A DNA stretch of 64,000 bases from assembly GCA_018398805.1 (NCBI GenBank), contig JAGFBZ010003021.1, forward strand, positions 1 to 64,000, in the 5' to 3' direction. The translations under genes were made by a program, and so were the position numbers. The stretch is from Hirundichthys speculiger (Eukaryota > Chordata > Actinopteri > Beloniformes > Exocoetidae). The first letter of the stretch is position 1; every line of letters begins with the position of its first letter. This document shows positions 53,661 through 64,000 of the stretch, in pieces. The notes beneath the pieces are model-generated. The model saw only the letters and a list, made by a program, of their open reading frames with translations. It was not told the origin of the DNA and did no database searches.

Positions 53661-56600
53661 GGATCCACAGGTCCAACAGAAGATCCAGGTAGATCAGAGT
53701 GGTCATCTTCAGCATCAATTCATATTAACTTTCAAAGTATGTTACTTAAATCATAGGTTACTGGAGCCAGCTATATATATATAATTAAGATCTTGTAAGA
53801 AAGGTGTTATCTAAGATAAAATAGAATTAAGATAATCCTTTATTTATCCCACAACAGGGAAATTTATATAGTTAAAGCAACAGGAAAGTGCACACAGTGC
53901 AAACAAAATTACACAAGTACACACTGTATTGGCCTGAATATATGACAACTGATTAAAAGACAACCCCTATGTTTCACATATCATTTTTGGAAAAATAAAG
54001 ATATGATGAAGGCAATAAGGTTATTCATAAAACAACTTTTTATTGAACAACTATTATAGAAAAAAGTCACACAGACATAACATTTTACTGTATTGTTAAA
54101 CATTTAAATGATTCAATCTTTTTTAGGAAGTATGGTATCATATTTAAGGCAAGGTACGTGTCAGGTTTCCATGTTATTAGGATTAAGTTATAGTACTATT
54201 TAATAAACTGTATTCTCTTAAAATCTGAGACTATGACTCAGTGAATCAGCAACAGCCATGTAGTTCAATAACTGCATTAATGATGTAAATAACTGCAGAA
54301 CCATCAAAGTCCAGTTATATTCAATTTCAAGAACAACATTAATCATTCAGTCTTTAAAAAACAATTTGTTCTGAAAGGAAGAAAATTCCTTATCTTGTAT
54401 TTTTCTGAAGAACAATTCTATTTTGTATTGTGGTTTTTCCTTTTATTCCTTAAAAAAATGTTTATTTCCTAATGTTAAGGAAAACTTTGATTATTACTGT
54501 TCCATTGTTTCAAAACAAAAATGTTAATTGTGACAATAAAGTATTTTGCTGTCAACTATAAAGTTTGCTAAAATTCTATCGTAAGCTCTCCAATCTCGTT
54601 GTACGCCACTGTATAATGACAATAAAGGGCATTCTGATTCTGATTCTATCGTAAGTTTTAACAAAAGGGTCAGCAATTTCATGACAGATAGAGCTTAATA
54701 TGAAAAAGTATCGGTATCGACGATACTGGCCCTGTATTTACTTGGTATCGGATCGATACCAAAATTCTCAGTATCGCCCAGCTCGAATCTCGTGCACGCG
54801 TGTAACTCCCGCGCCTGCCGCCTCCCTACAGGCTGGACTAGAGCAGCGGAGAACTCTGACGTCACAACTTTCCCACCCGTGACAACAATACAACTCTGGG
54901 ACGGAGGCAAACACAAAGGCTGCGGTAACTCTGACCTACAAGGCTCAACAGAGCGAGTACAGCACACGCGCCTACAAACCCGCAGCGCGCGCTTTATTTC
55001 TGCTCATCTTTACAGAAAACAACAAGAGAGGATAATCTGCTAACTTTGACCGTGGGACTGGGTCGTTTAATACCACACTGTAAGTGCCATGAGTGCAGAA
55101 GACAGGACTCGGCGTCAGAAAGAAGCATTTTGCAGTCAGCAGATAGACTGTTAGCCTGGAGGCTACGTGCGGAGCCCTGAGGTTCAAACTACGAGCATTC
55201 TGTCTCCTCTCAGCTAAGGCATGGTGCACACACCACCGTGCTGTTTCCAAACCACACTCACATGTCTTTCTTGCGGGCTGATGATGAAAACTTCTTAGGC
55301 AAAAAAACCAAATCACATCACTGTTTTTCTCTTTACCTCCGCCATCTTCTTGTTCCGGTCATGCCGCCCAGCGTAACCACTTGTTTTTCTTCTTTGCTTT
55401 TTACGGCAGAGCTGCACTGCTGCCATCTACTGGTGTTACTTAGTTCCTGCAGCAGCTTGTCAGTCTATTTCTGTTCCCAGGACCCTCCTGCTTGGTACAT
55501 AACCCCTGACAAAAAAAGATAATGGAATCTCCACTGTTGGAGCACGTCAATCAAGTTACTTAATTTTGTAGAAAAAAAAAAAAAAGGAAATCACAGACAT
55601 GTCACGAAACTATTTCATTTTATTCCAACCCTCTGGCTTTCAGAAACATTTTTAAAAAAGTAGACACAATTGTTGTACTCAATCACAACATATGGAATTA
55701 CTCAATTCTGAGGAAAATGTTATGCAAACACCTATATCAGCTCAAATTATTAATTAGTGCAGTTTAAAAGAGTGATAGCACACCTAAGTGAGCTGTTGCA
55801 CCAAGCTGATTGACAGGAGAATCCATCCATCCATTATCTGAACCCGCTTATCCATGTAAGGTTCAGCTGAAACCAATGAAAGGACTATAAAACTTCCACA
55901 AATAAGGCATATCACAGAATGTTTGAAAAAGATGCTGATTTTTTTTTTTTTTTTTTTTTAAGAAAAGCAACCAATTACCACTTTCTCTCATTAAATATTT
56001 CATAAAGCCAAAGACTGGAATGCTAAATTAAAAATAGATTTGTGGAATATCTGCATTTGCTTTTTATTTAAAAATAAATAAATCAATTGAATGAACATTC
56101 CCCAAGAGAGCTGATTCCACTCATTCTGTTTCTGCTTAAACGTACTTCAGGTCACAGCGGCCTGCTGGTAAAGATCACCGATCAGCCTAAAAGTTCATAC
56201 TTTAGGACTCTGGGACGAAGTGGGATAAAACCCACGAAAGGAAAACATGCAACCTCTGTTAATCAAAAGGGGTCAAATGTTGGCGGAGTCTTCTAAATGT
56301 GACGCAGGCCGCCATGTTGCCTGTGAGGTCCTGAACAAAGACTGGAACATCACCAAGTATGTTTCCATGGACTTAGAAACTGCACAAATTAGATCTGAGA
56401 ATACACACCTTATGGATACAATTTCACAAAAAGCCCTATATGTCGCTACATTGCTCTTTGGCGTTTCCTCCCAGGAGCATCATGTTTTCTGCTTTACGTG
56501 TCTCTTCTTCCTTATTGGAAGCGTTTCCAGATGTGCTTAACATCCTCTCTGCCTTTGCATAATTGACTACAGAAGAGTGACTAAAGCGGAGGAAGCCGTC

Positions 56601-57899
56601 TTTGACTTTGGTCTTGTCACACAACCAAACATGCTCAATTCACTTCAACAGGCAGACAGTGGGGCCAAATGGTTAGCCATCTTTATTCTGAAACCATACT
56701 TGGACCAGATCAAATAGCTGTTACATGTTAGTTTTTGGCCACTGCAGTCCCTCTCCATGTCTGCACTCACGCCCAGGGAGCCAGCGCTCTCCCAACTGCC
56801 TTCCAGTCGCTTGTTTCGGACCACCTCACGGAGCTTCGTTTAAGCTGAGGACGGCATCCTCTGGATGAGCCGGTCCCACCCCAAGCTGGGAGAGGTTAAA
56901 AGACGTCTTGGTGTGCTAAAGCGCTGTCTGACGTGGACAGGAGGTGCTGAAGTGCCCAGCAGTGGGAGAGGGGACACGCATGAAGATCCAAATCAATCCA
57001 AACACATTCGTCCCACCAGTTTTATACATCAAGTGCCAATTGAAACAATTTCATGTGGAGAAAACAAATGATGAAGGAAAAGAAAAACAACATCCATTAT
57101 CTGCAGTAAACAAGTGGAACAGGTTTGAGAGTGAGCGATCTGTAAAAGCCTCCTAAAGAACATCTGAGAAGTGTGGTGCTCTGATCTGGTGTCTATACCT
57201 GCAGAACTGGAGTGTCTGGTGGAAACCTGTTGTTTTTACTTACAGTGCAATTCTACCAGCGGTGGAGGTGAGAAAGGTGAACGTCTGAGTCAGCACACAC
57301 CTCCAAAGTCCTGGCTACAACTTCTTTTCTCTCACATTTATTCAGATTAAAAATGACTGTGTATTTGATGGGACAAAATAATGAGAGAAGACAGTTCTGT
57401 TCTGCTTACCAAAAAAAAAAAAAACTACATGAGATCTACTAAAACAAGTGTAATTTAACAAAGGAAAAGCCAGTAGAACAGCAATACATGACTGAATATT
57501 TCCATCTAACTCTTACTGTGAGCGTCATGTTCCCTTAGCATTTCTGTTTCCATTTTTCACCTTAAGAAAGAGTAGAAAGTTAGAAATGGCCTGGAGATTT
57601 GTAGCTGAGGGAGGGAGGGGGGCTGTCTGATCCACAAAGAGTCCTGGATGGGGTGAGTTTTGGACCGTCGCTGCCCACCTTCAGCTGGGCAGCTCCAGGG
57701 CTGCAGGGAGGATAGGTGAGGGGACAACTGGTGAGGGGAACTGGGGGGAGTGGGGGAAAGAACTGGTGAGGGGAGGACAGATGAGGGCAGCTAGGAGGGA
57801 AGACAGTCAGAGAGAGAGGTAATGAGAGCGGGGGGGCAGAGGGAAGGGTCAGGAGGAAGGGGAGATAGAGACAGAGTGGGCTACGCGCTCGTCATGTTA
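53661..57899. other. Intergenic / ube2l3 3' UTR region with repeat fragments
   Basis: Contains LINE- or SINE-type 3' end remnants (53,822-53,905, AATCCTTTATTTATCCCACA; 54,580-54,650, ATAATGACAATAAAGGGCAT). It also has a hAT-like subterminal region with GTATCGGTATCG motifs (54,704-54,783) followed by CG-rich DNA, a CCATCCATCCATTATCTGAA fragment at 55,825, and T-runs near 55,940. The part next to 57,900 should be the ube2l3 3' UTR; minus-strand AATAAA occurs near 57,340. No further gene was found. Confidence 0.5.
57602..57880. repeat. Purine-rich tract (G/A-rich on plus)
   Basis: Runs of GGGGGGAGTGGGGG, GAGGGGAGGACAGATGAGGG and similar. On the ube2l3 transcript strand this is a C/U-rich tract immediately after the stop codon. 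Confidence 0.7.
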
Positions 57900-58054
57900 T
57901 CAGTCCATTGGCCGCTTTTCTCCGTGTTTCTTTGTAAACTCTTCGGCGTTCTTCAAGAATTTTTTACGGTCCTTTGAGTATTCTTCTGCTAAGTCTGCCC
58001 TCAGAGGATGTTCAGGCTGAGGGTCGTTCACCAGCGCAATGAGGGACTGAATTA
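57900..58054 (-). CDS. ube2l3: ube2l3 last exon
   Basis: Acceptor TCTGTTGCAG; 155 nt; phase-1 entry completes Val of (V)[17 protein letters not shown], and reading ends RPMD then [23 protein letters not shown] matches UbcH7 except a Leu where mammals have Cys. Confidence 0.97.
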
Positions 58055-59741
58055 CTGCAACAGAGAAACACACATGAGGTTTGAGATGAAAGATGCCTTT
58101 CCCCAACGAAACTACTGCCACCACTACAACCATTACCCAATTTGTTCTGAAGAAGAGAAGAACTTGTTAGATTTCATTTAATTTTACACCAGGCAACCTT
58201 GTTGGTTGAACAGGTTGAGTTAAGTAAGGACTTAAGTATTTTTGTCCTATTGGTTCAAATCATTTTTACATTCATATAAATCAGGGGTGGGCAATTAATT
58301 TTTACAAGGGGCCACATGAAAAACCTGAGTTGTGTCAGAGGGCCACATCAACGATAACTTGAACTTAATCCTGCTCAACTTCCTTCCATTGTAAAAAACA
58401 ATAAATTATATATTCTAAATAGCTGGTACTGGTAATTAGAAGAATACAATTATTCTGTAGATATTTATATTGGGCTCTGTGAAATTGTGGCGTATAGGTC
58501 GAGTACAAAAACAAAAATAATCATTAATAAGTCCAATTTATTCTTAACTTGTTAAATTCCTCAAACTGTGAATTACAGCACATCTATAGAAACACATCAA
58601 TTAAATGAATCATATTTTAATGTTTTCCACCTCATTTTACCAATTCCTTGTTGGGTTTGCAGTTTTGCTTTCAATGCATCAGCCTCTATTGTGCGCTCTT
58701 TACCAGACAGATTTCTGTATTTTACCTCATGCGGATTCAAATTATAATCTTTAATCTGTGTAGCACAAATCACGGCTTCACCTTTTAATTTCTGTAAAGA
58801 AATACTTAGCGCTCCATGTCTTGCTGAAAGCACGTCATTCCTTGTCAACTTTTCTTTTCTTAGCGTCAGCACACATTTTAACGGCAGCATCACTTAGCGC
58901 TGTTTACCTTCATGCACGTACGCTACACGGAAGTACTACGCCTTTCAAAATAAAAGCACCACAGTTGTATTGCACGCACGACATAGATTTTTTTTTTTTT
59001 TTTTAATTAAGTTGTAATCAAATGTAATTTATGATTGGCCTCATGCGGGCCGGCCAGAGACGCACAAAGGGCCGGATGTGGCCCGCGGGCCGTGTTTTGC
59101 CCAGGTCTGATATAAATCATTTCAATTCAATTCAGTTTTATTTGTATAGCATCTGTTACAATGACAATTGTCTCTAGGTGCTTTACAGAGACCCAGAGCA
59201 TGACCCCCGAGCAAATATCATTAACTAAAATTATAATATTAAATCCTAAACAAGGATAAAGGCAGGTAAAAAACTCCCACAGTGGGAGAAAAAAAACCTT
59301 TAAGCCAAACGGTGGAAAGGAAAAACTCAAACATATAAAAGCGGACACCATGTAAGTGGTTATACGGCACCAGTTTACCCACCTTGGTCAGTTTTGGTAG
59401 CAGGCTTCCAATTCTCTGCACTGATCACAGGCAAGCACACCTGGCCTTTCTCGTCGATATTGGGGTGGTAGATCTTTGTCTTGAATGTGATTTTGGGAGG
59501 CTTGAAGGGGTACTCGGTGGGGAAGATAATTTCGATCCTGAATGCCCCTTTGTCATAAGGGGGGTTGTCCTGAAAGTCAGCATGAAAGGTTAACCAGAGG
59601 TTAAGTTAGAGGGACTCTAATGTGAAAGTAAGAGCTGCTGCTTACAGGAACAATGAGGCCTTGCCATGACAACAGGTTTGACTCCTCAACTTGGATGTTT
59701 CTGAAGTTTTTCATTCCAGATCTGCGAATCTCTTCGAGTTC
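57900..59741 (-). CDS. ube2l3: UBE2L3-type ubiquitin-conjugating enzyme E2 (UbcH7), exons 2-4
   Basis: Joined exons 59,741-59,646, 59,569-59,383 and 58,054-57,900 give 145 codons plus stop, which with the usual nine codons of exon 1 make the family's 154 residues. UbcH7 passes ubiquitin to HECT and RBR ligases (for example parkin). Seen: [20 protein letters not shown], the UBC fold with [20 protein letters not shown], active-site Cys in GQVCLPVIS, and C-terminus [14 protein letters not shown]. All splice sites are GT-AG with matching phases. The start exon is not in view. A hAT and a dispersed repeat sit in intron 3. Confidence 0.97.
58282..59109. mobile_element. hAT-type element with perfect TSD in ube2l3 intron
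   Basis: Ends CAGGGGTGGGCAATTAATT and GTTTTGCCCAGGTCTG; TSD ATATAAAT at 58,274-58,281 and 59,110-59,117. GGGCCACATGA / GGCCGGATGTGGCCCGCGGG subterminal motifs are shared with widespread vertebrate hAT repeats. A minus-strand open frame (58,893-58,597; [16 protein letters not shown]) may be a captured or internal coding piece of unknown type. Confidence 0.9.
59121..59330. repeat. Dispersed fish repeat, copy 2
   Basis: Same series as 14,281-14,575 (TTTTATTTGTATAGC, CTCTAGGTGCTTTACAGAG, CATGACCCCCGAGC, AAAAAACTCCCA), same orientation, in ube2l3 intron 3. Confidence 0.75.
59383..59569 (-). CDS. ube2l3: ube2l3 exon 3 (catalytic core)
   Basis: Acceptor GACTTTCAG; 187 nt; donor GTGGGT. Encodes [20 protein letters not shown] then [33 protein letters not shown] and KPATKTDQ. 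Contains the active-site Cys and the HPN motif. Confidence 0.97.
59646..59741 (-). CDS. ube2l3: ube2l3 exon 2
   Basis: Acceptor TTCTATTAG; 96 nt (32 codons); donor GTAAGC. Encodes [20 protein letters not shown] then [12 protein letters not shown]. Human has RKCG where this has RRSG. Confidence 0.96.
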
Positions 59742-61625
59742 CTAATAGAAAAGACAGAAAAAGGATGTTGCATAGGACAAAACTGACAACCCAAAGATGC
59801 CATACAGAATACAGCTTTGATTCAAACAGACCCAGTAACCAGCTCCTGGTGCATGACAAGGCTCATTTAAAGAAGCTGCACTACTTCCTGAAATGTGATC
59901 AGTCATGTGGCTTCAGAGCAGCTACATAGTTCCAGCAGGTGATAAGGTTCCAGTTAACCTCTATAAACATCATTCCTTATGAATATGTACGCAATGACAG
60001 TGCCAGAACCTTCATGGATTCCACTTCTAGCATGTTTATCATCAAGTGGCATTAACCAGTCACACTTGAGGTGTTTTGTTGAATGCACACAAACGTTTTT
60101 GGGTGGAGGGCACATGGGCTTACAAAAAAAAAAAAAAAAAATCTCAAAACATTATGCCTTACTTTGACACTGGCTTTATTGTTTCAGAGATAAATCAGCA
60201 ATAAAACCATGAGCAGCACCTGGAGGAGGAAGACTTTCCTCAGAATACTGTGATCTGAGCCTTAGAGATCTCTTGCTCAACCAGCCATGTGCCAGCTCCA
60301 TCTTATCTTCATTCATTTGCAAACAGCATTGACAGTAATAAAACCAAATCTAAATTCATAAAAATGTCAATATAAAAAAAATATAATGGTGTTTTTCTTT
60401 TTTCTTTTTCATAGTCCAGCAGCAGGACGCCGTCTCTTTGTAAATGTCTCTTATGTGGAAAATTAAGACAAGAATACCAATTTGTATAGTCTATCAGTAA
60501 TATGCCACGAAGAAAAAAACCCAGAAAATGAGGGAAGTGCCATTTTTAACATCTCAATGCAGAGACAGAGGGGTGAAATTCCATATCTCCACAATCCAGG
60601 AACAAACTCTCTTCTCCAAGATGTCAACACTGGCCCACAGACTGGGACCACCATCCACAATTTTGTGGTGGTCTCTAGTCTGAAATGATGCCCTGAGTTG
60701 GTTTCAACAAAAAATATGCTTCGGTCATCTTGTTTCAAGCTGTTTTAGTCAGGTGGAGACGAGGGCAGGGATAGTACGAGAGGATTCTTATAAATGATTT
60801 GCAAACGTCTCGCCTCTGATTGGCTAACAGCACTGTGACGCTCCCTCTAGTGGGTTCTCCTTCAGTTTCCATCAACTTAAATGAGAGATAACCGGCAACA
60901 AATAGCAAAACACGTGAAAAATGTCTTCTGAGATACAGCCATATTTTTTTGATCTTGACCAAAAAACTCTGCAAAAACCAAAAACCAAAAATCAAATTTT
61001 AGGGGGGAAGATTATAGATTTATGAAGCTAATGTTACTCTCTGGATAGAAGTTACTGAGCAGTTATGGACAACGTTACCACACCTGTAGCTTGTCCCAGT
61101 GTGATGTATGCTATAGCCTATTAACAAGTAGAAGAACAGGCTTTTGAAACAATGACCATAGTTGGAATTAGGGATGGACGATAACTGTTTTTAAAATAGA
61201 TACCGTTAACTTTCAGCTCCTAAATCTTTCACGGATGCAATCCACTCTGCTGCTCATACCACAAATGTTCCTGGCAAGGTGGCACCATTCAAAAAGAAAT
61301 TAAAGGCAAACAATGGTCCAAGATTCATTGCTAAGAAGCACTGTTAGAGCAAAGAAACAATCTACCAAACACACATTTGCACACAATCTGCTTGATGTTT
61401 CTTCTTGTTAAAAAGCAGGACCCCCCCCACACACACACACACACACAACCAACAAAAAAATCTTGTGTACAGCCCTCATTCATTTCCACATTGAAGTTAT
61501 TATTACAGTTTTGAGAGAGTGCTTTGAAAATACTGATCTTATAAATTGTGAGAAAACATTCAACAATCACAGAACTAAATTAGCCAACAACAGTTGTGTC
61601 TTCCACCAACCTGAATTTGCATATA
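59742..61625. other. ube2l3 intron 1 or upstream DNA, no exon found
   Basis: I looked on the minus strand for the short first exon (an ATG plus about nine codons ending before GT) and found no convincing match. Holds an A-run (60,125-60,140), a (CA)n run (61,428-61,447) and a hAT-E end fragment at 61,168-61,226. Confidence 0.4.
61168..61226. mobile_element. hAT-E terminal fragment
   Basis: TAGGGATGGACGATAACTG followed by AACTTTCAGCTCCTAAA matches the first 60 bp of the element at 48,196. The rest is absent. Confidence 0.7.
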
Positions 61626-62495
61626 CAGTAATCCCCCACACTTGGCGGTCTCAGTACATTGCGGAAGTTTCAAAAATATTCATAGAAAAAAAAAATTTCG
61701 AAAAAAACATTGAAAAAAAATCAAACGAAGCGCGTGAGGCTGAAGCAAAACCCATCACATTGAGAACGAGTCTCAGGAATAGGGCTGCACAATTAATCGA
61801 AAAATAATCGAAATCGTGATTTTTGGTTGCCACGATTAAAATTTTGAAAATCGTGATTAATCGTGACCATGTACAATGTAGTGTAGGGGACAATGTAGTG
61901 ACCTGCCTTTGGGCGTTCTTGAAGCTAAGACATGTTTACAGGCTGGTGTTTATGACCAAAAATCTCTAGGACCGCCTAAGTTTCATGCTATTGCCTTTTA
62001 TATAATTTGTCCATCCCTTATGCAATACTTTCTTGGTTACATTTCATATCGTGATTTTCAATAACATTCTGAACAAAAAATATTTTTCATTGTTGAATAA
62101 TCTTGATTAACAATCGTAATCGTGATTTTGATCCAAATAATCGTGATTATCATTTTTTCCATAATCGTGCAGCCCTACTCAGGAAGCAACAAGAGCCGAC
62201 AGGGGAGGCCCCATGAACGAACATCGAGGCCTGTGATTGGCTGCTATGACATCATTACTGTGACGTCGGTCATCTGTACTCTGATTGGCTGACACGTGTC
62301 CCTGCATCTCCATCTCCTGATCTCGTCAGCTACACACAGAGGAGAGATCGTCAAAGTGAGTATACCTTCCGTAGATTTTGCGTACGCTGGTACATGTACA
62401 CTGTATGTACATATACATGTACATCCACATCGCTGTTTTCACCTATCGCGGGGGGGTCACAGCCACCATTAACCGCGGAGTGAGGGGGATTACTG
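61626..62495. mobile_element. pogo/Tigger-like MITE with nested hAT MITE
   Basis: Ends CAGTAATCCCCCACACTTGG then CGG and CCGCGGAGTGAGGGGGATTA then CTG, with TA at 61,624-61,625 and 62,496-62,497. These termini are close to vertebrate Tigger ends. The hAT MITE at 61,780-62,177 divides it. No transposase part recognised. Confidence 0.88.
61780..62177. mobile_element. hAT-type MITE with perfect TSD
   Basis: Ends TAGGGCTGCACAATTAATCG and ATAATCGTGCAGCCCTA; TSD CTCAGGAA at 61,772-61,779 and 62,178-62,185. Subterminal AATCGTGATT repeats. 398 bp, non-coding. Confidence 0.95.
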
Positions 62496-62497
62496 TA

Positions 62498-63238
62498 AAA
62501 CCTCTACTACAAGGCTGCAGTTCTGGAGGTCCAGTTTCACTGCCACCTTCAGCTCAAATCAATCACACCTGTGACTATAAGACTACAAGAGCAGAACCAC
62601 AGGCAGGTGCTCCAAAGTATGACAGAAACTACTACTGCATGATTCAGTGAAACTGTACACAACAGTCCCAGTCCCAAGCTGGAATTTAGAACCTGATGCT
62701 TATTTAGAACAAACACAAGTTATCAAATGCACATCAGGAACATGCCCAAAGGAAAAAGAAGCCTGATACATGGAGTTGGTTTTCTGTACATACATCAAGT
62801 TAGCTAACATACAACACAGTAAACAGTCTGAACTGCATGCTAGTACCTGCCTCCAGTTTTAGAAAGCGTGTATGTAACCACTGTAAGTGGCTCCTGCTGT
62901 AGTGGCCCACTGCATTATGGGATGCAATACTCAAGGTAGACAGATAAGTTTCATAATGGATATTTCTCAGAAAGTAAAACACCATCTGGATATTTAATGC
63001 ATAGTTACATACATATGCATACATACTGCTGAATTATTTGCATACTGCATACTACATTTCAGTAAAATAAGTACACAGTCGTAGTATAGGGAAAGCAGCA
63101 TCAGTCTGATTGTTGTTCGGACAGGAACATTCAAAGGCAGTTAAATGTTTCCACCTTAAACTACTTCCTCTTTGCTTTAGCCATTAGCTTAAGGCCTCAT
63201 CGTACTTCTCCGACACCATAACTCATCCAGTCGTATTG
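62498..63238. other. Unassigned upstream/intronic DNA
   Basis: No coding or repeat signal that I recognise. Confidence 0.35.
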
Positions 63239-63246
63239 ATGGAGAC

Positions 63247-63975
63247 TAGGGATGTTCCGGGCGACTAATTTCCCTGTGGACCAAACAAAAAATTTTAATT
63301 AAGACTAGTCGACTAGTCTAAAAAAAAGATGCGCTCCAGCCTGGAAGTTATCAGTTTGCGTCCCGGTACGGTGTATCCGGGCTCAACATATTCCATTAGC
63401 TTCCTGAAGCCTTTACCTTCCACAAAGTTAAGTGGAAGCATATCTTGCGAAGTCATTATCGTAATGAGCTGCGTTATCCTCTCAGACTGGAAGGGAGAAC
63501 ACGTCTCCGGGTAAACAATGCCAAATCAGCCTGAGTGTGGCTAGCACCGCTAGCATCAGCACCGCTAGCATCAGCAGCCGTCGTCTCGTGCAGATTAACA
63601 TCCAAATGCTTGAGTCGAATGTGGTTGCTCATTGCTCCAGTTGAGTGATTGTATGCTAGTTGTTTCTGACACAGTCTACATACTACCTTGTTTTCATTTA
63701 CTAGATTAAAGTACCACCAAACCACGCTGGTTTAATGAGACTATCTTCCCACCGTGCCGTTTTAAAACTCCAGTCTACTCGAGCATTGCTGTGGAGAGGG
63801 GGGGCTGCTGTCTGACGGCTCTGTAGCTCCGACTAGTGGCGGGAGGCTGTATGACAGTTAAGCGGCCTTGTACATGAATAAAACACAAATTGGTTTAAAC
63901 GACTAATATTTCTGGTGCCGACTAGTAAGTGAGCGGACGGTTAATCGTTTAGACGACTAATCGCGCGCAACCATA
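63247..63975 (-). mobile_element. BED-finger hAT element D, copy 2, perfect TSD
   Basis: Left end TAGGGATGTTCCGGGCGAC, right end CGCGCGCAACCATA (last bases mutated); TSD ATGGAGAC at 63,239-63,246 and 63,976-63,983. The minus strand encodes the BED finger NENKVVCRLCQKQLAYNHST then MSNHIRLKHLD and a GADASGA repeat. It is an inverted, internally shorter relative of 28,750-29,811. Confidence 0.92.
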
Positions 63976-64000
63976 ATGGAGACGTGGACCTTTCCAAGTT

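Noticed and set aside
50854..53784. 976-codon open frame as a real protein gene
   Set aside because: It is a pure 15-bp minisatellite with two simultaneously open frames, no promoter, and no recognisable domain. Openness follows from the unit length and lack of stop triplets.
54690..55560. Possible CpG promoter or gene near 54.8-55.5 kb
   Set aside because: CG-rich but attached to GTATCGGTATCG hAT-type subterminal repeats; small open frames show no domain, so it is more likely an old transposon 5' region.
57900..58133. Minus-strand ORF start at 58,133 for the ube2l3 terminal part
   Set aside because: The residues before VIQSLIA come from intron; a GCAG acceptor and phase match show the exon starts at 58,054.
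59742..63238. ube2l3 first exon
   Set aside because: No minus-strand ATG followed by a basic nine-codon stretch and a GT donor could be found; it is probably beyond the window.

Overview
The window looks like vertebrate, most likely teleost, nuclear DNA. Two host genes have short, cleanly spliced exons in long introns. Nearly everything else is transposable-element debris of the kind common in fish: hAT, Tc1/mariner, pogo/Tigger, Harbinger and CACTA-like DNA elements, L1/Tx1-type and L2/CR1/Rex-type LINEs, and several large minisatellites. There is no sign of operons, phage or CRISPR. No rRNA or tRNA gene was recognised.

Host genes, both on the minus strand: (1) pias2, a SUMO E3 ligase, spans 50,840 down to 9,332. 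Thirteen exons encode the PINIT domain, the SP-RING, a SUMO-interacting motif and the C-terminus ending DIISLD. All internal splice phases agree. The N-terminal SAP-domain coding part is not found; a 2.8 kb 15-bp minisatellite lies where it would be expected. (2) ube2l3, a UbcH7-type ubiquitin E2, spans 59,741 down to 57,900. Exons 2-4 are present with the active-site Cys. Exon 1 (about nine codons) is not seen and probably lies past 64,000.

Layout: 1-2,017 is a 27-bp palindromic minisatellite. 2,019-4,865 is a broken L1-like LINE. 4,866-9,331 holds mixed repeats, including a complete Tc1-type element at 7,854-8,984. 9,332-50,840 is the pias2 gene with its introns packed with TEs. These include two near-identical Tc1 copies; a 34-bp minisatellite interrupted by a hAT that is itself interrupted by a Tc1; a pogo-like element carrying a 22-bp minisatellite; and remnants of a zinc-finger repeat-gene family. 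50,896-53,660 is the 15-bp minisatellite. 53,661-57,899 is intergenic or 3' UTR with repeat fragments. 57,900-59,741 is ube2l3. 59,742-64,000 is upstream or intron-1 sequence with a pogo-like/hAT nest and a BED-finger hAT.

Eleven hAT-type insertions can be bounded with 8-bp target-site duplications, which allows a relative insertion order at several nests. I see no convincing new molecular system. The most interesting signals are the missing SAP-coding part of pias2 next to a hairpin and minisatellite, minisatellites that grew inside transposons, and the nested insertion history.
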